Positions 45,230 through 54,045 of a DNA stretch of 64,000 nucleotides are shown piece by piece. The stretch covers positions 124,001 through 188,000 of the forward strand of contig NZ_UFQC01000007.1 of the NCBI RefSeq assembly GCF_900496975.1. The letters run 5' to 3'. The notes beneath the pieces are model-generated. The model worked only from the letters and a program-made list of their open reading frames with translations. It did not search any database and was not told the origin of the DNA. Within the stretch, counting starts at the first letter, position 1; every line of letters begins with the position of its first letter. Source of the stretch: Achromobacter veterisilvae. Lineage in GTDB: Bacteria; Pseudomonadota; Gammaproteobacteria; Burkholderiales; Burkholderiaceae_B. A program made the position numbers and the translations under genes.

Positions 45230-46993
45230 ATGTCTTTCGAAAACCTGGGTCTTGCGCCCGCTCTGTTGTCGGCCGTTCAAGACGCTGGCTTCAACACCCC
45301 CACCGCCGTCCAAGCCGCCGCCATCCCGCAGGCGCTGGCCGGCCACGACCTGATGGTCTCCTCGCAAACGGGCAGCGGCAAGACCGCCGCCTTCATGCTG
45401 CCGGCGCTGCACCGCATCGCCCAGATGCCCGCCAACAAGGGCGTCGGCGTGCAAGTGCTGGTGCTGACCCCGACCCGCGAACTGGCCCTGCAAGTCACCG
45501 AAGCCACCGCGACCTACGGCCGCAAGCTGGCCGACCTGCGCACCGCCACCGTCGTGGGCGGCATGCCCTACGGCGCGCAATTGAAGGCGCTGTCGCGCCG
45601 CGTGGACGTGCTGGTCGCCACCCCAGGCCGCCTGATCGACCACCTGCAATCGGGCCGCGTCAAGCTGAACACCGTGCACACGCTGGTGCTGGACGAAGCC
45701 GACCGCATGCTGGACATGGGCTTCATCGAGGATATCGAGACCATCGTCGGCCGCCTGCCGCAAGACCGTCAGACGCTGCTGTTCTCGGCCACGCTGGACG
45801 GCACCATCGCCAAGCTGGCGGCGCGCATGATGCGCGACCCGCAACGCATCGAAATGGCCGGCGCGAAGGAAAAGCACACCAACATCACGCAAAGCCTGCT
45901 GTACGCGGACGACGCCAGCCACAAGATGCAGCTCCTGGACCACGTGCTGCGCGACGCCTCGCTGGACCAGGCCATCGTCTTCACGTCGACCAAGCGCGGC
46001 GCCGACGACCTGGCCGACCGCCTGGCCGACCAGGGCTTCGCCGCCGCCGCCCTGCACGGCGACATGAACCAGCGCCAGCGCACCCGCACCCTGTCGCAAC
46101 TGCAACGCGGCCAACTGCGCATCCTGGTCGCCACCGACGTGGCCGCCCGCGGCATCGACGTCCAAGGCATCAGCCACGCGGTCAACTTCGACCTGCCGAT
46201 GCAGGCCGAAGACTACGTGCACCGCATCGGCCGCACCGGCCGCGCCGGCCGCAACGGCCTGGCCTTCACGCTGGCCACGCATTCCGAGCGCCACAAGGTG
46301 CGCCGCATCGAGCACTACATCGGCCAGTCGATCAATCCTGAAGTGATCGCCGGCCTGGAACCCAAGCGCACCCCGCGTCCGTCGACCGGCGGCGCCCCGC
46401 GTGGCGGCAAGCCGTTCGGCAAGCGTCCCGGCGGCGGCTACCAGGGCCAGCGCGAAGGCCGTTCCTTCGGCGGCCCGCGCGGCGAGTTCAAGCCGCGTGA
46501 AGGCGGTTACCAGGGCAACCGCGAGGGCGCCCCCCGTGAAGGCGGCTACCAAGGCAATCGCCCGTTCGGCGATCGTCCGGCCCGCTCTTTCAGCGATCGC
46601 CCCAGCTTCGGCGACCGCCCGCAGCGTGAAGGCGGCTACCAGGGCAACCGCCCCTTCGGCGACCGTCCTCAACGCGAAGGCGGCTTCCGCGGCGGCGACC
46701 GCGATTCGCGTCCCAGCTTCGGCGACCGCCCCAGCTATGGCGACCGTCCCCAGCGCGACGCCCGTCCGTTCAGCGAACGCGGCCCCCGCGAAGGCGGTTT
46801 CCGCGGCGGCGACCGTGACGCCCGCCCCAGCTTCAGCGACCGCCCCAGCTTCGGCGACCGTCCTCAGCGCGAAGGCGGCTTCCGTGGCGGCGACCGTCCC
46901 GAAGGCGGTTTCCGCGGCAAGCCCACGTTCGACAAGCGCCCCGGCGGCCCCGCCAAGCGCTTCGCCAAGCCGGCCGGCGCGCGCCGCGACTGA
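45230..46993 (+). CDS. rhlE: DEAD-box ATP-dependent RNA helicase (RhlE-like) with Gly/Arg repeat tail
   Basis: RNA helicase (587 aa). All DEAD-box motifs are present: Q motif (GFNTPTAVQ), I SSQTGSGKT (44-52), Ia PTRELALQ, Ib TPGR, II DEAD (near 155), III SAT, V ARGID, and VI HRIGRTGRAGR (near 330). After about residue 380 an approximately 200-residue tail consists of imperfect repeats such as REGGYQGNR, FGDRPQ and REGGFRGGDRD, an RGG-like RNA-binding and probably disordered region. Start ATG 45230. Probably involved in ribosome assembly or RNA turnover, especially in the cold. A clear terminator follows. Confidence 0.92.
   Translation: MSFENLGLAPALLSAVQDAGFNTPTAVQAAAIPQALAGHDLMVSSQTGSGKTAAFMLPALHRIAQMPANKGVGVQVLVLTPTRELALQVTEATATYGRKLADLRTATVVGGMPYGAQLKALSRRVDVLVATPGRLIDHLQSGRVKLNTVHTLVLDEADRMLDMGFIEDIETIVGRLPQDRQTLLFSATLDGTIAKLAARMMRDPQRIEMAGAKEKHTNITQSLLYADDASHKMQLLDHVLRDASLDQAIVFTSTKRGADDLADRLADQGFAAAALHGDMNQRQRTRTLSQLQRGQLRILVATDVAARGIDVQGISHAVNFDLPMQAEDYVHRIGRTGRAGRNGLAFTLATHSERHKVRRIEHYIGQSINPEVIAGLEPKRTPRPSTGGAPRGGKPFGKRPGGGYQGQREGRSFGGPRGEFKPREGGYQGNREGAPREGGYQGNRPFGDRPARSFSDRPSFGDRPQREGGYQGNRPFGDRPQREGGFRGGDRDSRPSFGDRPSYGDRPQRDARPFSERGPREGGFRGGDRDARPSFSDRPSFGDRPQREGGFRGGDRPEGGFRGKPTFDKRPGGPAKRFAKPAGARRD
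46400..46980 (+). repeat. In-frame Gly/Arg/Asp repeat-coding region of the helicase tail
   Basis: Tandem-like imperfect repeats encoding REGGYQGNR, SFGDRPQ and GGFRGGDRD units, with units of about 18-36 bp. Length may vary between strains through slipped replication. Confidence 0.7.
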
Positions 46994-47040
46994 TCCCGGT
47001 CCCAGCGGTTCGACAAGAACCGCGCCGGCGATCTGACCGC

Positions 47041-47081
47041 ACCCCAGGCATCGGACGATAATCCGATCCCTGGGGTGTTTT
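47041..47081 (+). terminator. Rho-independent terminator after the helicase gene
   Basis: Long stem: ACCCCAGG (47041-47048) with CCTGGGGT (47069-47076), one mismatch, then ATCGGA with TCCGAT, 6-base loop, followed by GTTTT. A classical intrinsic terminator. Confidence 0.85.
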
Positions 47082-47120
47082 GCATTCTCCGCCGGCAATC
47101 CGCCTGGCGCGGATCTCGGG

Positions 47121-47912
47121 CTACGTGCTTCTCGCGCCCAGCAGCATGCTGATCTTGCGGGCGACGTTCTGCACGAGCGGAATGATCTCGTGCATGCGGG
47201 CTTCGTCGGTATAGGCGTCCGTGCTCGTCACGCTGATAGACGCGACGATCTCTCCGCTGGCATCGCGCACAGGCGTGCCGACGCAACGGATCCCGTCGAC
47301 GTTTTCGCCCAGGTCAAAGGTGTATCCCTTCGAGGCATAGGTCGCCATGGCTTCCAGCCACTGCTCCAGCGACAGCGGTCCGGCCAGCCCTTTTGCCGCC
47401 TCTTGTTCGTAGCGCTTCGTCCAGGCGGCGCGCCCCTGGTCGAGAATCAACGCCTTGCCCACGCTGGTGCAGCACACGGGCTTGCGCCCGCCTATGCGCG
47501 TGTTGACTTCGATGGGGCGTTTGCCGCCGATCTTGTCGAGATAGATGATGCCTTCGTCTTCATCCAGCGCGGCCAGATGCACCGTGTCTTGCGTCTGCGC
47601 GGCCAGTTCCTCCAGCAAGGGACGGGCCGTCGTGGTGATGGCCGATTCGCGATAGGCCAGGAAGCCCAGCTCGACCAGCCGGCTGCCCAGGCGATATCCC
47701 TTGCGGGGCTCGAAATGCAGGTAGCGGATCTGCACCAGCGCCGAAGCCAGCCGGTGCGTGGTGCTGAAGGCAATGCCGGTTCTGTCCGAGATGTCCTTCA
47801 CGCTGCGGCAGCCTTCGGCCACCGCGCTCACCACGTCGAGTCCGCGAAAGAGGGTCTGGCTGGCGAGCGGTTTGGCTACCTTGGCGGTCTTGGTGTCGGG
47901 CTTTTCGGTCAT
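47121..47912 (-). CDS. IclR-family transcriptional regulator
   Basis: Regulator of the IclR family (263 aa): N-terminal winged helix (about 20-80; SVKDISDRTGIAFSTTHRLASAL) and C-terminal effector domain ([42 protein letters not shown]). ATG 47912 gives the usual N-terminal length; the frame is open further upstream. It is the last of a set of minus-strand genes for acetaldehyde dehydrogenase, 4-hydroxy-2-oxovalerate aldolase and an MFS carrier. It is probably the local regulator of that catabolic set; MhpR is also an IclR protein. Confidence 0.9.
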   Translation of the reverse strand: MTEKPDTKTAKVAKPLASQTLFRGLDVVSAVAEGCRSVKDISDRTGIAFSTTHRLASALVQIRYLHFEPRKGYRLGSRLVELGFLAYRESAITTTARPLLEELAAQTQDTVHLAALDEDEGIIYLDKIGGKRPIEVNTRIGGRKPVCCTSVGKALILDQGRAAWTKRYEQEAAKGLAGPLSLEQWLEAMATYASKGYTFDLGENVDGIRCVGTPVRDASGEIVASISVTSTDAYTDEARMHEIIPLVQNVARKISMLLGARST

Positions 47913-47993
47913 TTCGTGGGCAGTGAGTGACGGATCGTGAAGCATCGGACAGCCATCGGCGCCGCGGCGCCGATGCCTCACGCACTCGCTGCA

Positions 47994-49367
47994 TCACGCA
48001 TCCAGCGGTTGTCCGGTACGATCCTTGGTGAAGCTGATCGCGATCAGCGATACCAAAGCGCACAGGGCAATGAAGATCGCAACCGGGACATAGCTGCCAT
48101 GATACCGGGCCAGCAAGGCCGTGGCGATGAGCGGCATCGGGCCGCCGACCAGCGCGGCCCCCACCTGGTAGCCGAGCGAAATGCCGGTGTAGCGCACATT
48201 CGGCGGGAAGCTCTCGGCGAAGAAGGTGCCCAGGACCGAACCGTAGGTGGACCAGATGATGGAAAAGCCCACCACCACCGCCGCCGTGGAAATCAGCGCC
48301 GAGCCCTGGTTGAGCAGCCAGAAGTAAGGCAGCGCATAGACCACGATCGCGACCGTGCCCCACACAAAGACTTTCTTGCGGCCGATCCGGTCGGACAACG
48401 CGCCAAAATACAGCATGACCGGCACGGCGATCAGCGCGGCGACCAGCACCACGTTCAGCGCCGCGACACGCTCATAGCCCAGGCCCACCAAATACGAAAT
48501 GGTGAACGTGGCGAAGAGAAAGAAGGTGCTGGTCTCCACGAACTTGGCGCCAATGGCGATCAGCACGGCGCGCCAATGCCGGGTCAGCGTTTCCACCAGC
48601 GGCATCCGCTTGTGTTCGGCGCTCTTGGGATTCGCCCGCGCCTCTGCGGCCACCTTGCGGAAAGACGGCGTCTCTTCCACCTTGTTGCGGATCCACATGC
48701 CGATCAGCACCAGCACGATGGACAGCACGAACGGAATGCGCCAGCCGTAGGACAGGAAGGCTTCTTCCGAAAACAGCGCGCTCAGGCCCGAGGTGACGAA
48801 GTTGCCCAGCGCCAGGCCGAACAGCGCGCCGGTTTGCGGCACCGCGCCGTAGAAGCCCCGCTTTTCGGCGGGCGAGTATTCCACCGCCAGCAATACACCG
48901 CCTCCCCATTCGCCGCCCAGCGCCAGCCCCTGCAACAAGCGCAGCAGGGTCAGCAGGATGGGCGACCATACGCCGATGCTCGCATAGGTCGGCGTCAGCC
49001 CGATCAGCACCGTGGAAATCCCCATGATGGACAGCGTTATCACCAGCGTCTTCTTGCGGCCGACGCGGTCGCCCACGTGCGCGAAGACGATGCCGCCTAT
49101 GGGACGTATCAGGAACGCCAGCGCGAACGAGGCGAGCGCCAGCAACTGGCTGGTCACGGGGTCGTCCGAGGGAAAGAACAGCCTGCCGAAGACGATGGAC
49201 GACATGGTTCCGTAGAGGAAATAGTCATACCACTCGATGGTGCTGCCCACCGCGCTGCCAAACAGCGCGCGCCGGCGGTCGGCCGGGCTGATGGCGGCGG
49301 TTGCCGAAGCGGCGTTGTTGCCCGCCGGCCTGTTGCCCGCGGTCGGGGCCAGTTGTGTTGCGCTCAT
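47994..49367 (-). CDS. MFS metabolite:H+ symporter (MHS family)
   Basis: Twelve-helix major-facilitator transporter (457 aa) of the metabolite:H+ symporter group. It opens with GSTIEWYDYFLYGTMSS, the group's hallmark, and carries the loop 2-3 motif GDRVGRKKTL and the loop 8-9 copy DRIGRKKVF. Substrates of related carriers are organic acids such as shikimate, citrate or aromatic acids. ATG 49367 is chosen; the open frame continues 41 codons upstream. Position in the mhpF-mhpE set suggests import of a compound degraded by it. A perfect 16-bp palindrome lies 38-53 bp upstream. Confidence 0.9.
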   Translation of the reverse strand: MSATQLAPTAGNRPAGNNAASATAAISPADRRRALFGSAVGSTIEWYDYFLYGTMSSIVFGRLFFPSDDPVTSQLLALASFALAFLIRPIGGIVFAHVGDRVGRKKTLVITLSIMGISTVLIGLTPTYASIGVWSPILLTLLRLLQGLALGGEWGGGVLLAVEYSPAEKRGFYGAVPQTGALFGLALGNFVTSGLSALFSEEAFLSYGWRIPFVLSIVLVLIGMWIRNKVEETPSFRKVAAEARANPKSAEHKRMPLVETLTRHWRAVLIAIGAKFVETSTFFLFATFTISYLVGLGYERVAALNVVLVAALIAVPVMLYFGALSDRIGRKKVFVWGTVAIVVYALPYFWLLNQGSALISTAAVVVGFSIIWSTYGSVLGTFFAESFPPNVRYTGISLGYQVGAALVGGPMPLIATALLARYHGSYVPVAIFIALCALVSLIAISFTKDRTGQPLDA

Positions 49368-49404
49368 GGTCTTGTTTGTCTCGTGAGTGTTCGATCGGAC
49401 ATCC

Positions 49405-49420
49405 GCGGGGAATTCCCCGC
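49405..49420. promoter_or_regulatory. Perfect 16-bp palindrome upstream of the MFS gene
   Basis: GCGGGGAATTCCCCGC, self-complementary over all 16 bases, in the 177-bp gap between the aldolase and MFS genes. It could be an operator or a transcript hairpin; the regulator is unknown. Confidence 0.45.
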
Positions 49421-49544
49421 ATGAAATGGATGCCGTGCTTTTTTTGTACTTGCGCCGGCAAACCGCCGGCTCGGACCCAGCCCGCCTCAAGCCTGCCGGC
49501 TGCCCACGCGGGAGCGGCCGGCAGCGGGCTTGGCTCCCCGCGGC

Positions 49545-50564
49545 TCAGGCGCGCTGCTTGAGGATGTCCAACGCCACGTCGACGATCATGTCTTCCTGGC
49601 CGCCCACCATGCGGCGCTTGCCCAGCTCGACCAGGATGTCCACCGTCTTCAACTGATACTTCGCCGCCGCCGCCTCGGCATGGCGCAAGAACGAGCTGTA
49701 CACGCCCGCATAGCCCAGCGCCAGCGTCTCGCGGTCCACCCGCACCGGACGGTCCTGCAACGGGCGCACGATGTCGTCGGCCGCGTCCATGAGCTTGTAG
49801 AGATCGGTGCCATGGTTCCAACCCATGCGGTCGATGGCGGCGATGAAGGCCTCCAACGGGGCATTGCCCGCGCCGGCGCCCATGCCGGCCAGACTCGCGT
49901 CCACGCGGTCGCAGCCTTCTTCCACCGCGACGATGGAATTGGCCACCCCCAGGCTCAGGTTGTGGTGGGCATGCATGCCGGTCTGCGTTTCGGGCTTGAG
50001 CACGTCCTTGAACGCGCGGAAGCGGTCCCGCACGTCCTGCATGCCCAGCGCGCCGCCGGAGTCCACCACGTAGCAGCAGGTCGCGCCGTAGCTCTCCATG
50101 AGCTTGGCCTGCCGCGCGAGCGCCTGCGGTTCGGTCATGTGGCTCATCATCAGAAAGCCCACGGCCTCCATGCCGAGATGGCGGGCATATTCGATATGCT
50201 GCCGGGACACATCGGCCTCGGTGCAGTGCGTGGCCACGCGCACCACGCGCACGCCCGCGTCATAGGCGTTCTTCAGGTCGTGCACGGTGCCGATGCCGGG
50301 CAGCAGCAGCGTCGCGATCCTGGCGTGCTTGACCACGCTGGCCACGGCCTCGATCCATTCCAGGTCGGTGTGCGCGCCAAAACCGTAGTTGAAACTCGAT
50401 CCCTGCAGGCCGTCGCCATGCGCGACCTCGATGGAGTCCACTTTGGCGTCATCGAGCGCCTGGGCGATCTGCTTGGCGTTTTCAACGCTGTATTGATGAC
50501 GGATGGCGTGGCTGCCATCGCGCAGCGTCACGTCGGAAATGTAGATTTTCTTGGCTTGATTCAT
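49545..50564 (-). CDS. mhpE: 4-hydroxy-2-oxovalerate aldolase
   Basis: DRE-TIM metallolyase (339 aa, full length) that cleaves 4-hydroxy-2-oxovalerate to pyruvate and acetaldehyde. Catalytic start [16 protein letters not shown] (R15, D16, H19), metal-binding [15 protein letters not shown], and a C-terminal domain for channelling to the dehydrogenase ([12 protein letters not shown]). The partner acetaldehyde dehydrogenase is encoded 15 bp upstream; these two enzymes form a channelling complex. This is the last step of meta-cleavage pathways for aromatics. Confidence 0.95.
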   Translation of the reverse strand: MNQAKKIYISDVTLRDGSHAIRHQYSVENAKQIAQALDDAKVDSIEVAHGDGLQGSSFNYGFGAHTDLEWIEAVASVVKHARIATLLLPGIGTVHDLKNAYDAGVRVVRVATHCTEADVSRQHIEYARHLGMEAVGFLMMSHMTEPQALARQAKLMESYGATCCYVVDSGGALGMQDVRDRFRAFKDVLKPETQTGMHAHHNLSLGVANSIVAVEEGCDRVDASLAGMGAGAGNAPLEAFIAAIDRMGWNHGTDLYKLMDAADDIVRPLQDRPVRVDRETLALGYAGVYSSFLRHAEAAAAKYQLKTVDILVELGKRRMVGGQEDMIVDVALDILKQRA

Positions 50565-50579
50565 GGTGTGTTGCCGCTC

Positions 50580-51536
50580 TCAAACAGCCACGGTGGTTGC
50601 CAGCATGCGCTTGGCCATGTGTTCCGCGGTGCGCAGACCCGCGCTGGTCATGATGTCCAGGTTGCCGGCGTAGGCCGGCAGATAGTGGGCCGCGCCTTCA
50701 ACTTCCAGGAAGATCGAGGTCTTCAGCCCCGTGAGCGCATCGCCCACGCCAGGCAGGCGCACCGGCGTGTCGATACGGTCGAACTGCACCCGCTGCTTCA
50801 TGCGGTAGCCGGGCACGTAGGCCTGCACGGCGGCCGCCATCTCCTCGATCGAACGGGCGATCGCGTCTTCGTCGGCCAGCTCGCTCAGCGTATAGACGGT
50901 GTCGCGCATGATCAGCGGCGGCTCGGCCGGGTTCAGCACAATGATGGCCTTGCCCTTGGTGGCGCCGCCCACCGCTTCGATCGCCCTGGACGTGGTCTCG
51001 GTGAACTCGTCGATGTTGGCGCGCGTGCCGGGGCCCGCGCTCTTGCTGGAGATCGACGCCACGATTTCGCCATAGTGCACTTTGGCGACGCGCGACACGG
51101 CCGCCACCATCGGAATCGTCGCCTGGCCGCCGCACGTCACCATGTTCACGTTCAGCGCGTCCAGGTACGCCTCGCCATTGACCACGGGAATGCAATACGG
51201 GCCGATCGCGGCGGGCGTGAGATCCACCATGCGGATTCCGGGCTTGAGGGCGCGCAGGAATGCATCGTTCTTCACATGCGCGCCGGCGCTGGTGGCATCG
51301 AACACAAAATCAATGTCTTGGAAGACCGGCAGCCGCGCCAGGCCTTCGACGCCCTCGTGCGTGGTGGCCACGCCAAGGCGCGCCGCGCGGGCCAGGCCGT
51401 CCGATTGCGGGTCGATGCCGACCATCGCCCCCATTTCGATGTGTTGCCCATGGCGCAGGATCTTGATCATCAGATCCGTGCCGATGTTGCCGCTGCCAAT
51501 GATGGCGGCCTTGAGTTTGCGTTGAGCGTTTGACAC
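50580..51536 (-). CDS. mhpF: Acetaldehyde dehydrogenase (acetylating)
   Basis: Converts acetaldehyde, NAD and CoA to acetyl-CoA (318 aa). Rossmann motif GSGNIGTD (14-21) and catalytic cysteine C135 in VTCGGQAT, matching the DmpF/MhpF family. GTG start at 51536 with AAGGAG five bases upstream. It forms a complex with the aldolase encoded next, which hands acetaldehyde over through a tunnel. Ring-cleavage and hydratase genes that normally accompany the pair are absent from the window. Confidence 0.95.
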   Translation of the reverse strand: MSNAQRKLKAAIIGSGNIGTDLMIKILRHGQHIEMGAMVGIDPQSDGLARAARLGVATTHEGVEGLARLPVFQDIDFVFDATSAGAHVKNDAFLRALKPGIRMVDLTPAAIGPYCIPVVNGEAYLDALNVNMVTCGGQATIPMVAAVSRVAKVHYGEIVASISSKSAGPGTRANIDEFTETTSRAIEAVGGATKGKAIIVLNPAEPPLIMRDTVYTLSELADEDAIARSIEEMAAAVQAYVPGYRMKQRVQFDRIDTPVRLPGVGDALTGLKTSIFLEVEGAAHYLPAYAGNLDIMTSAGLRTAEHMAKRMLATTVAV

Positions 51537-51611
51537 GTGGCTCCTTCCTCTTTCCTGACATCGTTCTGTGCTTCGACGTGGGAGCGAGTGTAGGGAGGTT
51601 TTTTCAAATTA

Positions 51612-51632
51612 TCAATATATAAGTATCAATCT
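51612..51632. promoter_or_regulatory. AT-rich direct repeat upstream of mhpF
   Basis: Two copies of TATCAAT, at 51612-51618 and 51626-51632 (14-bp period), in the AT-rich gap between mhpF and the divergent methyltransferase. Plausible binding site for the local IclR regulator; weak evidence. Confidence 0.35.
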
Positions 51633-51750
51633 CATATAGTGAGTAGAAAGGTCGGCGCCAGCGGGCGCTGGGCTGTGCGCGCGCGTCGCCGGAACCCGGC
51701 GCGCATCCGCGGCCCGGCTAAAATTCCCCGATTCTTCAAATAGCCGCTCC

Positions 51751-52938
51751 ATGCAACGCCCCTCTCCCGCCAATCTCCCGCCTCTGGACCCCGCCGCCCA
51801 GGAACACAGCGCCGCCACGGCCGCCCACCTGCGCGATGCCATCGCGGCCAACGGCGGCTGGCTGCCGTTCGACCGCTGGATGGCCCAGGCCCTGTATGCG
51901 CCCGGCCTGGGCTACTACGCGGCGGGCAACATCAAGCTGGCGCGGGCCGATGACGGCGGCAAGAACCCCGAGGGCGACTTCGTCACGGCCCCCCAACTGA
52001 CGCCGCTGTTCGCGCGCACGCTGGCCCGCCAGGCCGCCCAGGTGCTGCGCCAGACGCGGACGGACACCGTGCTGGAGTTCGGCGCCGGCACCGGCGCCCT
52101 GGCCGAGGGCGTGCTGGGCGAACTGGATGCGCTGGGGCTGGAGCAGACCCGCTACCTGATCCTGGAAGTGTCCGCCGACCTGCGCGCGCGCCAGGCCGAA
52201 AGGCTGGCGGCGTTCGGCGACCGCGTGCAATGGCTGGACGCGCTGCCCGATGCCTTCTCAGGCTGCGTACTGGCCAACGAGGTCCTGGACGCGATGCCGG
52301 TGTCGATCTTCCGCTGGAGCGAGGACGGCACGGTGCTGGAACGCGGCGTGGCGCTGGACGCCGCCCGGGACTTCATCTGGGAAGACCGGCCGGCGCCGCC
52401 GGCGCTGGCCGATGCCGTGGCTGGCCGCATGCCGGCGCTGCCCGGCTACGTTTCCGAAATCAATCCGCAGGCCGAAGCCTGGGTCGCCGCAATGGGCCGC
52501 TGGCTCGAACGCGGCGCGGCGCTGCTGGTGGACTATGGTTTTCCCCGCGGCGAGTACTACCATCCGCAGCGCGCGGGCGGCACGCTCATGTGCCATCTGC
52601 GCCATCGCGCGCACGGCGATCCGTTCACCGCGCCGGGCCTGCAGGACATCACCGCGCACGTCGATTTCACGGCGATGGCGGACGCCGCGCAGGACGCCGG
52701 CCTGCAGGTCCTGGGCTATACCTCGCAGGCCCGCTTCCTGATGAACGCCGGGCTGATGGACCTGCTGGCGCAACTGGATCCATCGGACGCGCAAGACTAT
52801 GCGAAGACGGTCGCGCCCGTGCAGAAGCTGCTGTCCGAAGCGGAAATGGGAGAACTGTTCAAGGTGCTGGCGGTAGGGCGTGGCATGACGGAGCCGCTGA
52901 CGGGCTTCGCGCGCGGCGACCGGCTGGGCAAGCTATAG
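51751..52938 (+). CDS. SAM-dependent methyltransferase, MidA/NDUFAF7 family (DUF185)
   Basis: Class I methyltransferase (395 aa) of the DUF185/NDUFAF7 group. N-terminal [23 protein letters not shown] is diagnostic; the SAM-binding motif is [16 protein letters not shown] near residue 110; [10 protein letters not shown] is the family's post-motif. The mitochondrial relative dimethylates an arginine of complex I subunit NDUFS2; the bacterial substrate is not established. Its 3' end overlaps the end of the convergent cca gene by a few bases. Confidence 0.92.
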   Translation: MQRPSPANLPPLDPAAQEHSAATAAHLRDAIAANGGWLPFDRWMAQALYAPGLGYYAAGNIKLARADDGGKNPEGDFVTAPQLTPLFARTLARQAAQVLRQTRTDTVLEFGAGTGALAEGVLGELDALGLEQTRYLILEVSADLRARQAERLAAFGDRVQWLDALPDAFSGCVLANEVLDAMPVSIFRWSEDGTVLERGVALDAARDFIWEDRPAPPALADAVAGRMPALPGYVSEINPQAEAWVAAMGRWLERGAALLVDYGFPRGEYYHPQRAGGTLMCHLRHRAHGDPFTAPGLQDITAHVDFTAMADAAQDAGLQVLGYTSQARFLMNAGLMDLLAQLDPSDAQDYAKTVAPVQKLLSEAEMGELFKVLAVGRGMTEPLTGFARGDRLGKL

Positions 52939-54045
52939 CCTAGAGGCGTCCGCCCGCAGGCGTTCCAGCCGGGCCTCGCGCACGCGCTCTTTGATGCGCG
53001 CCGGATCCCCGGCGCAGGCTTTCGCGATCGCCCCCGCGTCCACCCCGCGTACCGCGGCCACGCGCAAGCGCCACGCCGCCCGGTCCACCGGCCGCAGCAC
53101 CGACGCCGCCTCCAGCAGATCGAAAAAGCGTTCGGGCTTGCGCAAGGCGTCGGCGCGCTCCATCAGCGCCAGTTGCGCCTCGACGGCGTCCGCGTCGCGC
53201 TGCGAGGCGTCCAGGCCGGCCAGCACGTCGGGCAGCAGGCGCGCGTAGTCGTTGCATTCGGTGGGCACGCGCAGCCGGCGGCCCAGCGCGTCGCGCTCGG
53301 GCGTCAAGCGGCACAGCAAGGCGTAGCGGCCCGGCAGGGACAGGCCCTGGGCAGCCGCGCGATCCACGTCCGCGCCCACCTCGTCCACGCCTTGCAGTTC
53401 CGGCATCACGCGCGCCAGCGCCCCGCAGGCCTGCATGACGCCCAGCATGCGCGAAGGCGCGGCCGCCATCAGGCCGCGCGACAGTTCCTTCCAGACCCGC
53501 TCGGCCACCAGCGCGTCGGCCTCGCCGGCCTCGACCATGCGGCGACACAATTCCAGAGTTTCGGGCGCGACGGTGAAGTCGCCGAAGCGCGCCGCGAAGC
53601 GGCCCAGCCGCAGGATGCGCACGGGATCCTCTTCGAAGGCTTCGCCCACGTGGCGCAAGACCCGGGCCCGCACGTCGGCCTCGCCGCCCAGGGGATCGAC
53701 CAGGCCGCCCTCGGGCGTCTGGGCGATGGCGTTGACGGTCAGGTCGCGGCGGCGCAGGTCTTCTTCGAGCGTGACGTCGGCCCCGGTGTAGAACGTGAAG
53801 CCCTTGTAGCCCCGCCCCGACTTGCGCTCGGTGCGCGCCAGCGCGTATTCCTCTTTGCTGCGGGGATGCAGGAAAACGGGAAAATCGCCGCCCACCGGGA
53901 TGAAGCCGCGCCGCGCCATGTCTTCCGGGGTGGCGCCCACGACGACCCAGTCGTGGTCGCCGGGCGGCAGGCCGAGCAGCGCGTCGCGCACCGCCCCGCC
54001 CACGATGTAGGCCCGCAGGCCCTCCGTGGCCGGATCCCGGCTCAT
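52933..54045 (-). CDS. cca: CCA-adding tRNA nucleotidyltransferase
   Basis: Adds or repairs the 3' CCA end of tRNAs (370 aa). Class II features: [10 protein letters not shown] (16-25), catalytic aspartates in DHDWVVVG (D30, D32), [10 protein letters not shown] near 100, and the neck segment [18 protein letters not shown]. The C-terminal HD phosphohydrolase domain of E. coli Cca is absent, consistent with the shorter length. Start ATG 54045 overlaps the stop of the transglycosylase gene (ATGA). Confidence 0.93.
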   Translation of the reverse strand: MSRDPATEGLRAYIVGGAVRDALLGLPPGDHDWVVVGATPEDMARRGFIPVGGDFPVFLHPRSKEEYALARTERKSGRGYKGFTFYTGADVTLEEDLRRRDLTVNAIAQTPEGGLVDPLGGEADVRARVLRHVGEAFEEDPVRILRLGRFAARFGDFTVAPETLELCRRMVEAGEADALVAERVWKELSRGLMAAAPSRMLGVMQACGALARVMPELQGVDEVGADVDRAAAQGLSLPGRYALLCRLTPERDALGRRLRVPTECNDYARLLPDVLAGLDASQRDADAVEAQLALMERADALRKPERFFDLLEAASVLRPVDRAAWRLRVAAVRGVDAGAIAKACAGDPARIKERVREARLERLRADASRL

